Shown here: piece after piece, positions 57,435 through 64,000 of the stretch
Position numbering within the stretch: position 1 is the stretch's first letter
How the letters are laid out: every line of letters starts with the position of its first letter
Assembly (NCBI GenBank): GCA_013423325.1
Contig: BLJB01000008.1
Location: 248,001 to 312,000, forward strand
Direction of reading: 5' to 3'
DNA length: 64,000 bases
Source: Usnea hakonensis
Lineage: Eukaryota; Ascomycota; Lecanoromycetes; Lecanorales; Parmeliaceae
Position numbers and translations under genes: made by a program
Notes under the pieces: generated by a model
Seen by the model: only the letters and a program-made list of their open reading frames with translations
Database searches by the model: none
Told to the model about the DNA's origin: nothing

Positions 57435-58080
57435 TCTTGGCGTTCTGAAGTATGCAAATCGTTCTGTATAAGTGAGTCGTAGTACAAAAGGCTTTGTTGT
57501 AATGATGAGAGAAGTTTGAATTCATCGTCCAGCTGCTTTACCTTATGTAGGAAGGAAGTACTTAAGTATCCTGTGAGGCCTCTGCTAATTTCTGACTTTG
57601 GCGGCGCCATAGTCTGACCGCCTTCATATCTACCTTAACTACCCGAAGGCCGTCGGGATGGAAATTCTCCCGAGTCCTTACTTTACATAGGTATCCAAAC
57701 TTAGCAGTCCGAGTGCCCACGTGGCGCTTTCTTTGCTGCAAGATATTTTCAAAAGGTCTAAGATTGTCAAGATGCTCGGTCTGAAGAAGAGCCATAAATG
57801 TGATCTTGGAAAGAGAAATCAAAGTACAAGAACATATCAATACGGAGTAGGAGTTGATACCGATAATCCTTGGCAGCATGGACGAATCAGCATCTACCTT
57901 AGTCATCATTCTTTTGCCGAGGCTCGGCTAGGATGGACCCTGCCAAGGCCTTGGCGTTCTTGAGCAGGTGGTTCGGTGATGACATCATAGCTATTCCAAA
58001 GTAAAGTGAGTAGAAGTATGGTAAAGTAGCATAAGGTACCTTGATAAGGTAACAATACTTCCGACTCGGAGGTTTCTCAA
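57435..58080. other. Divergent intergenic region
   Basis: Promoter region shared by the SDR gene and the membrane protein gene. It contains palindromic AAGGTACCTT (about 58034) and a further ATAAGGTAAC half-site immediately downstream. Confidence 0.5.
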
Positions 58081-58458
58081 ATGGAGTCTTTGATCAAATT
58101 CGCCTTCATTCTCCATCTGATCATCGAAACAACAGCCGCTATCAACTTCTTCATCCGACCTTCGGCCACACTCTTAATACCTCAACCACACAGCCACGCT
58201 ATCATCCGCCAATACGCCCTTCTACTCTTGACTACAAACATCATCGTAATAGTAGTCCTGAACAATGCAGTGTGTGACACTTTACCTAGGCAAGTTGCTG
58301 CAGCACTTGCTCTGTATCATGCCGGACCTTTTGTCCGAGCGGCGTCAAGGATCAAAAGAGGAGATCCGGGTGGAGTGCTTGGAGGGCCTTGGCTACATGC
58401 TTTCTTGCACATGTTATGCGCGATGTGTCTGGTTACATCGGCTCTCCATGTTCGGTAG
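58081..58458 (+). CDS. Small four-helix membrane protein (125 aa)
   Basis: Single exon from ATG at 58081. Hydrophobic segments: LIKFAFILHLIIETTAAINFF, IIRQYALLLLTTNIIVIVVL, QVAAALALYHAGPFVRAA and WLHAFLHMLCAMCLVTSALHV, separated by short polar loops containing PSATLLIPQPHSHA. The pattern fits small fungal integral membrane proteins of unknown function. The ETTAAINF...PHSHAIIRQYA segment looks conserved, so it is likely a real gene rather than a random frame. Topology with both ends on the same side is expected if four helices form. No function assigned. Confidence 0.7.
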   Translation: MESLIKFAFILHLIIETTAAINFFIRPSATLLIPQPHSHAIIRQYALLLLTTNIIVIVVLNNAVCDTLPRQVAAALALYHAGPFVRAASRIKRGDPGGVLGGPWLHAFLHMLCAMCLVTSALHVR

Positions 58459-58989
58459 CTAAGGAACGACGTGTTGAGGGAAATGACAGCTTCGGACGTT
58501 GACACTCTTCTCTCCAATACAGAAGCTAATATCGGAAAGAGGAAACTTACTGTCTATAAACCAGAATACGTCTGCACTAATGTCATGATAGGTTGAAGCC
58601 CTTTTATACCTCAAAGGCCTTCGCCACGATCTCTCATACCGCTTCGCCCGATGCTACCTGTTCGTACTCTCTTCAGAAGGACTTTGCAGTAGAAATCGAG
58701 ACTTATGTTGTGTGCATGTCTTGCTGTACATGAATACTGACCAATACTAACACCACAATTCCCTACATTGTGTTAAGCTCCCAACATAACCCCACTTTGG
58801 GCAACTCTAATTTCTTACATAACACACGCATCTTTTGAGAGTCTGTCACGCTCTTTAAAGTGCAGTATCCAGGCCTAAAATTCCCACATCTCTTTCTCAC
58901 GTCACTCACATCTTGGAACCTTGTCTACTCGCACAGCAGGTTCTGTGAAGGCATCTCACATCACTTGCGTTCGAGCTCCGTTCACCAAA
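58459..58989. other. Intergenic region
   Basis: Upstream of F-box gene 3; no supported feature. Confidence 0.5.
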
Positions 58990-60456
58990 ATGCCTTCGTT
59001 ACTCAGCCTACCGACGGAAATCCATTTACAAATCATCGAAGAAATTGGCATATACGATCTCGAAGCACTCTGGACATCCTGCAAGACCTTTCATTTCTAT
59101 GGTGCAAAAGATCTCCGCGCGAATCACCGAAGGAAAGCCCTATACCACACCATCGTTGTTGGTCGGGACAATGACTCTCAAAGTCAAACCCATCCTCTTC
59201 TTGATCTGCGGGATCTTCTGGAAGATGAAGATGTTAGATTTTATCCAAGGGTCATGAAAATCAACTCCTTGTCGTATTGGGACCTTGGGGACGAACGATC
59301 TCATATGAAGAAAGCGGGAATCGTTGGGATCATCATCAAACATGGAGACCGTATCAGAAGATTGGTGTCCGAGGTTCATCGGAAACTATTGCCAGAAGCT
59401 CCGCCAGGGGATGCCATAGCTTGGAACAAGGAAATTCAGAATGGCAGGCCAGCTGCGACCGTCATACTCCTCCTCGCTTTGTATCCACATCTAGAATCCC
59501 TTCAGATATACATTTCTGGCGAGGACTGGTGGGATGTAGAAGATTGGGAACTCTTTACCGCGCTTACAAGAGCCGCGATGAACCCTGTGACCAACACACT
59601 TGGGATCTACAGCAGACTTTCGGAGTTCAGCTTGAAAGGTAAAAAAGGAGACCCCTTGAGACCGGACAGCGCAATAGAGCCGTTTAACCTATTCATGGCT
59701 TTGCCTACGATGCGATCGATTGAGGCCCGCGATGTTGAGGATCGGCACGTCCCGCGGCCTCGGGGAAGAAGAGACTTGTCCAAAGTAAATGACGTCAAGT
59801 TCATATCATGTGATGTCGATATGGATATGTTGTACAATCTAATCCACGCGGTGAAAGCGCTAAAAAGGTTCACGTACAAATTCTACCCGTCAAAAGAGTT
59901 GTGGGCGGAATCAAGTGATCGTGTAAGGCCTCGCTTACAACCTGGTGCCATCTTGGCCCTCTTACGGAATCATGCTTGCGATACCCTTGCCTTCCTCGAG
60001 CTGACAGCATGCAGTCTGGAGAACTCACTCCCTTTCGAACACGACGACCCATATATTGGTAGTCTGCGCATGTTCAAAGCCCTCCAAGTAGTGAGATTGG
60101 ACACGATGATGCTGTACGAGCGAACCAAACCATCCGCCCATGTTGCTCTGAACCTATGGGGCAGATTCCCACGGGACCATCGCTTGTTCGCTAAAACACA
60201 AAAGCTTATCGATTTCCTACCAGCATCGATCCAGATATTCCAAATGACGAGCAGAAAAGTGGGAAAGGGTCTCTCGAGGAAAGAGGTCGATAGCATGTTC
60301 AAGGATTTCCCACAACTGCGCACGGAGCGCTTGCCCAATCTGAAAGAGATAGGTATCGGATACAAGAAAAATGGTAATCCGATGGAGGAGGAAGGTCGTC
60401 AAGAGCTGTACTTGCGGTGCAAGGAAGCCCATATCATGGTGACTTCTATGGAATAG
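58990..60456 (+). CDS. F-box-like protein 3 (488 aa)
   Basis: Single exon from ATG at 58990; the frame is open 69 nt further upstream but begins there with TTG and lacks conserved sequence. The N-terminus LLSLPTEIHLQIIEEIGIYDLEALWTSCKTFHF is an F-box. Conserved with paralogue 2: HPLLDLRDLLEDEDVRFYPRVMKINSL, TVILLLALYPHLESLQIY, LRMFKALQVVRLDTMMLYER, LIDFLPASIQIFQMTS and VGKGLSRKEV. The ILLLALYPHLESLQIY-type segment recurs in all three proteins. It lies beside the dead transposon (330 bp) yet remains intact. It is expected to be an SCF substrate adaptor; substrate unknown. Confidence 0.85.
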   Translation: MPSLLSLPTEIHLQIIEEIGIYDLEALWTSCKTFHFYGAKDLRANHRRKALYHTIVVGRDNDSQSQTHPLLDLRDLLEDEDVRFYPRVMKINSLSYWDLGDERSHMKKAGIVGIIIKHGDRIRRLVSEVHRKLLPEAPPGDAIAWNKEIQNGRPAATVILLLALYPHLESLQIYISGEDWWDVEDWELFTALTRAAMNPVTNTLGIYSRLSEFSLKGKKGDPLRPDSAIEPFNLFMALPTMRSIEARDVEDRHVPRPRGRRDLSKVNDVKFISCDVDMDMLYNLIHAVKALKRFTYKFYPSKELWAESSDRVRPRLQPGAILALLRNHACDTLAFLELTACSLENSLPFEHDDPYIGSLRMFKALQVVRLDTMMLYERTKPSAHVALNLWGRFPRDHRLFAKTQKLIDFLPASIQIFQMTSRKVGKGLSRKEVDSMFKDFPQLRTERLPNLKEIGIGYKKNGNPMEEEGRQELYLRCKEAHIMVTSME

Positions 60457-60788
60457 GCGAACCGTTTTGGCGGTAAACATGTGCGTCGAAGTTGGCATGA
60501 CTATTAGGCACCACAATTCTCGGCACAGGTATAGACTCTAATAGATTGTGTCGTTGGATGAAAGCAACAATTGAGAGACAGACCTACAGACTTGAAAAGA
60601 ACTCGTGGAAGTATGCCTATCCAACCACCTGCAGAACTCCAGTAGCGAATCAACCCGAATTCTACTTACCTCCCCTCAGCAACCCCTACATACTCTTTCC
60701 CTCCACCATCCCCACAAACAATTCACAGTATATTTGATCGTGCTAGGCCAGTCCGTACATTTCGACCATGCAAAAGCCAGTCCCTTCC
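60457..60788. other. Intergenic region between F-box gene 3 and the transposon
   Basis: No supported feature. The left terminal repeat of the transposon starts at 60789. Confidence 0.5.
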
Positions 60789-60805
60789 TATCCCATGGAT
60801 TGGCA
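60789..60805 (+). repeat. Left terminal inverted repeat of the piggyBac element
   Basis: 17 bp exact match (inverted) to 63146-63162, with further inner similarity (CGGTTCAATA at 60806-60815). Confidence 0.7.
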
Positions 60806-60923
60806 CGGTTCAATATTCAGGGGTTCAGCCCTACTCTCCAAAAATCGCGAACTTTTAAAAACAACGCGTTTCCCAACACCAATTACTAAATTAGGCCATA
60901 ATCAGGCCCAATTGAGAATAGCA

Positions 60924-63085
60924 ATGCCTCGTAATAAAGTGTCAAATGATATAGATTATATTAGGAAGGATCTATAGTTAGAAAAGGCCCCGAAAGAGCC
61001 TCCCCCAAAGCCAAAGCTATTACCTAAATACAAACCTCTACCAATTAAGAAGCTATTTACTTATAGCTATAGACTCCTACCTGATACTACTCCTAATAAT
61101 CCTTATACGATTTTCAGCCTCTTTTTTACTAAATTAATACTGGAAATACTTGTTCGGTATATAAATGAGTATACCTACTTATATTCTAGGCTAAAAAAAA
61201 CCTTATTCTCGTGTCTAGATTCCTACTACTATTAGCGAATTCCGAGCCTTCCTAGAAGTATCTATTTGGATGGGCCTATATATAGAGTCTAGTATTAGCG
61301 ACTTTTGGAATACGGATCTATTAAATAGGCTGATATATCACTAAGTCTTAAATTATATGGGTCTTAAGAGATGGTAATAGATTGATAGGTTCTTTTATAT
61401 CTTAAAGCCTCTGAAATTAGGCTAAAAAGAGACCATATTTAATAAACTAGAACTACTAAGTATATACCTCTAAGAGGCCTTCAAAAAGTACTGGAAAGCC
61501 GGTATATACTTGGCCGTAAATAAGACTATTTAACGGTTTATAGGCCGTGCTAAAGAGATCGTGAATATTCCGAGTAAACTAACTCCGGAAGGCTTCAAGA
61601 TCTGGGTCTTAGCTAATTAGGGTTATATATTAGACTGGTTATTTTATACTAAGGGTTAAAATAGGGGGGATGGGCCTTAGGATCTGTGTCACGGCAATTC
61701 GGGCTGAGGCCCCGAAACCAGTGAACCAAAAGAGCTTGGACCCCGCAAANNNNNNNNNNNNNNNNNNNNNNNNNNNNNNNNNNNNNNNNNNNNNNNNNNN
61801 NNNNNNNNNNNNNNNNNNNNNNNNNNNNNNNNNNNNNNNNNNNNNNNNNNNNNNNNNNNNNNNNNNNNNNNNNNNNNNNNNNNNNNNNNNNNNNNNNNNN
61901 AAAGAGCTTGGACCCCGCAAATGGTGCGAGATCCTACCTAAGTCACTACTTGTTCGTGACAATCTGGATGATTATTAGACTAATTGGCTAGGGTTTATAA
62001 AAACCTAGGCGGTGGTTCTAGATCTGGTTGCCTAAGAGGGTATCAATAAAGACCACTTCTATATTATATGGCTAGATAACCTCTTTATATTAGCCCGGCT
62101 TCTAATACAGCTTGATGAGGAAGGGTTTGGGGCTGCAGGGACTGTACGTACCTCTATAATAAGACGAGAGGATCTAGAGGCCACGGATAGTACTTAGGCA
62201 CAGCAAGCACAAGCATCGAAAGAGTCGAACCGAGGCATAGATTCTAGGCTTCTAGACCTAAGAAACAAGTGGAATATAGGCCTACACTGGGGCAAATTGT
62301 ATGGCTATCTCTCCGAGGACAAGCGAGTACTCGAATTGGCCTGAAAGGATTAGAATATGGTACTCTTTATAACTACTATATCGAATGGCCAGAAAAAAAT
62401 CAAGAGATTACGTCGTCGGCCGGCTAAAACAGCCACAAATACACGTACTTCTCGAGCTGTATTTAGTCCAGATGAAGCCCGAAAAGAGCTTCTTATTCCT
62501 GAGTTTATTGATCAGTATAATCACTACATGAATGGTATAGATAATACAGACCAATTGCGCTATTATTACAGTACACAAAGAGTCCATTTTAAGAGTTGAA
62601 AACCACTATAGCATTTTCTATTGGATACTACTATTACTAACAGCTATAAAATAGCTCTTTAGAAGCCTAAAAGAGTAGAAAGAGTAAAGAAACTCTTCTA
62701 GGAGACCTATAGTTATAGGGAGTTTCGTATTTAACTTGCTAGCTAATTATTCGAGCATTCGGAGCGTCCCCGTAGAAAAACCTCTATAATTAAGTACTCT
62801 CTATTAACACGAGTATATCCGGCGGTCGCAATAGATCATGGTAGGATATTTCGTATAGGTGGGAAGCCTTAGGCATGCGTGCCTTACTTATGTATAGGGA
62901 GAAAAGTAGCCCTAGTAAGGCCTAGAAAGCCTCTTTCGGAGCTGTTAAATAATTCGGTTTTAGCTAAGGGGAAGCGACGAGAGCGAGTCCTAAGGAGTCT
63001 ATTTAGATATAAGCTATATGAGATCTATATATATAATTATATGGGGTACTGGAATGAGCATATTATGGCCATTCCATGTAGATAG
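60924..63085 (+). pseudogene. piggyBac-like transposase (DDE_Tnp_1_7 type), inactivated
   Basis: ATG at 60924 begins MPRNKVSNDIDYIRKDL followed by TAG and an in-frame continuation (APKEPPPKPK). Recognisable transposase segments follow in scattered open stretches: NKLEPLSIYL-like, RAKEIVNIPSKLTPEGFKIW, FYIIWLDNLFILARLL, RLLDLRNKWNIGL, LIPEFIDQYNHYMNGIDNTD, QLRYYYSTQRVHFKS and HFLLDTTITNSYK. WLDN and GIDNTD hold two of the three catalytic Asp; the first Asp (AVDEAI-type) reads N at 61519-61521. Stops at 62342, 62351, 62597 and 62609 fit TGG or CAG turned to TGA or TAG. The reading is inactive and also split by the N gap. Confidence 0.8.
61750..61900. other. Assembly gap of 151 N bounded by a 21-bp direct repeat
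   Basis: The 21-mer AAAGAGCTTGGACCCCGCAAA (length given, shown here as: AAAGAGCTTG then GACCCCGCAAA) occurs immediately before (61729-61749) and immediately after (61901-61921) the N run. It suggests either that the gap hides a tandem duplication or that the scaffolder overlapped contig ends without merging. Confidence 0.9.
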
Positions 63086-63145
63086 ATTTGGTGGATTTGG
63101 TGTTTTTTTTGGTGGGGGAATGCCAAGCCTTTATTGAACCAGGTT

Positions 63146-63162
63146 TGCCAATCCATGGGATA
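63146..63162 (-). repeat. Right terminal inverted repeat of the piggyBac element
   Basis: 17 bp exact reverse complement of 60789-60805. Confidence 0.7.
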
Positions 63163-63616
63163 AAGACCTATAACGTAAATCCAAATATACGGCAAAACAG
63201 ACCCCCGATACAGCTTTCTTCAACATTGGCTGGCTGTCGCAGAGGCATCGCTCTGATCAATCTGCCTATCCATGGAGTATTCCGTCAGTCATTTGAAATG
63301 GTATAACCAGCCTCCACGAATATTCTCGGTACACGTTCTATACCACGTTGCGCATCCCACCAGTCGTCGAAAAGATCACTCATATAGACCAGCCATCTTT
63401 CTCTGAGATTGACTTGATATGCCCAGGGTGCCAGGATCATGGGAATAGGCTTAGACTGCCGCTTTCAGCACATTTACGGTGACGGACTGTGGGTTTTCCC
63501 ACAGACCGACTTGCTCACCTAGACAAGCGCAGAGGGCTCGAGGCGCTTGGTTGAATGCCTCTGGATCTACAATTTGTCAACGACTTTCAATGGCCCTCTA
63601 TGAATCAACGTCAATT
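63163..63616. other. Intergenic region
   Basis: Flank of the transposon; no supported feature. Confidence 0.5.
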
Positions 63617-64000
63617 TCAGAATCGGGCCGCTACCGGGGCACCGCTCCATGAGTTTCGAATCACAACGAAAACTACAGCTGTATCTTCAAAATGGGTACA
63701 GAACTGGATTCCGTGAAGCTGACTTATCTTCCGTAGGTGAAATCTATGGCAGAAGACTCGCTGTCTTCCTTTTACTACCGCGGCCTCGAAAGATCTGTCA
63801 AGTATAGTGATCACGGGTTTCTTCACTGGCTTCTTCGCTTCCGCTCCGGTATCAAACACGGGCGATGTCCTTGGCCACATCTGTTGACCAGCAGATGACA
63901 ATTGCCGGAAGGCGCCGCTTTTAGCCCCAATAATTGCTGGCGCTATGCTGGTATCAGATTTGACTTGGAGAAGGACAGCATAGAGTATGTTTCTATTTGG
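63617..64000 (-). CDS. Possible 3' part of a gene running off the window edge
   Basis: On the minus strand the frame is open from the window edge to a stop at 63617 (about 127 codons), reading NILYAVLLQVKSDTSIAPA, then PRTSPVFDTGAEAKKPVKKP and ITILDRSFEAAVV. It has no internal ATG at a sensible place, so it would be a terminal exon. Composition is plausible for coding sequence, but no domain is recognised and chance openness cannot be excluded. Confidence 0.3.
   Translation of the reverse strand, partial: PNRNILYAVLLQVKSDTSIAPAIIGAKSGAFRQLSSAGQQMWPRTSPVFDTGAEAKKPVKKPVITILDRSFEAAVVKGRQRVFCHRFHLRKISQLHGIQFCTHFEDTAVVFVVIRNSWSGAPVAARF

Larger units (their letters stand above)
60789..63162 (+). 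mobile_element. Degenerate piggyBac-family DNA transposon with RIP-like damage
   Basis: The ends carry a matching inverted repeat: TATCCCATGGATTGGCA at 60789-60805 and its exact reverse complement at 63146-63162; similarity continues inward through GGTTCAATA on both sides. Between them is a broken transposase (60924-63085). The element is strongly AT- and TA-rich relative to its neighbours and its reading frame has many stops, mostly where Trp or Gln is expected, which fits C:G to T:A mutation of repeats. The TTAA target duplication typical of piggyBac is not visible at the proposed ends, so the true boundaries could lie slightly further out. An assembly gap occupies 61750-61900. Confidence 0.75.

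Noticed and set aside
60789..63162. Retrotransposon or viral origin of the AT-rich region
   Set aside because: Transposase segments (GIDNTD, WLDN) and terminal inverted repeats identify a piggyBac DNA transposon; no reverse transcriptase or LTR seen.
1..64000. CRISPR arrays, operons, Shine-Dalgarno sites, rRNA and tRNA
   Set aside because: No spaced direct-repeat array; intron-rich eukaryotic genes; T-loop-like GTTCGA strings (for example at about 56568 and in the transposon) lack a partner A-box and cloverleaf.

Overview
The window is chromosomal DNA of a filamentous ascomycete (Pezizomycotina). Genes carry short 45-130 nt GT-AG introns with CTAAC/CTGAC-like branch sites. Recognisable eukaryotic genes include COX17, ALG6, a nucleolin/Gar2 homologue and a Dcr2-type phosphoesterase. 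Fungus-restricted families are common: SAT4/rhodopsin-type membrane proteins, a PigL_N/HeLo-like domain, DUF7730, DUF7580 and AcuF-type zinc fingers. The sequence alone does not fix the class; the family mix and a piggyBac copy with repeat-induced point mutation (RIP)-like damage make a Leotiomycetes-like fungus my best guess. All exon structures were read by eye from frame continuity and splice signals.

Layout. 1-9.4 kb: a broken multi-membrane-domain gene at the edge, a single-pass membrane protein, a small secreted cysteine protein, F-box protein 1, a secreted SnoaL-like protein, and a rhodopsin-type membrane protein with a 66-bp almost pure G tract in its last intron. 9.4-13.2 kb is gene-poor. 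13.2-25.7 kb is the housekeeping core: Dcr2-like phosphoesterase, a double-domain secreted protein, COX17, ALG6, a Gar2/Nsr1-like nucleolin and a putative tail-anchored protein. 26.6-40.5 kb is an accessory block: PigL_N-type protein, DUF7730 protein, a decayed double-domain secreted-protein locus, a long zinc-finger protein with an unfamiliar C-terminal half, and a DUF7580 protein, separated by long non-coding stretches. 42.3-57.4 kb holds an amino-acid permease, a GNAT acetyltransferase, an FAD-linked oxidase, F-box protein 2, a small membrane protein, a second rhodopsin-type protein and a short-chain dehydrogenase. 58-60.5 kb holds a four-helix membrane protein and F-box protein 3. 60.8-63.2 kb is a dead piggyBac-family transposon containing an assembly gap of 151 N.

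How the genes fit together. COX17 (mitochondrial copper delivery), ALG6 (ER N-glycan glucosylation), the nucleolin homologue (rRNA processing) and the phosphoesterase are conserved functions. The rest looks like surface, secretion and self/non-self or signalling material: two rhodopsin-type proteins, three related F-box proteins, several secreted cysteine proteins and STAND-associated domain families. No secondary-metabolite backbone enzyme, CRISPR array, rRNA or convincing tRNA was seen. The most unusual items are the double-domain secreted-protein loci, the zinc-finger protein with an unfamiliar C-terminal region, the G-tract intron, and the piggyBac copy whose gap is bounded by the same 21-mer on both sides.
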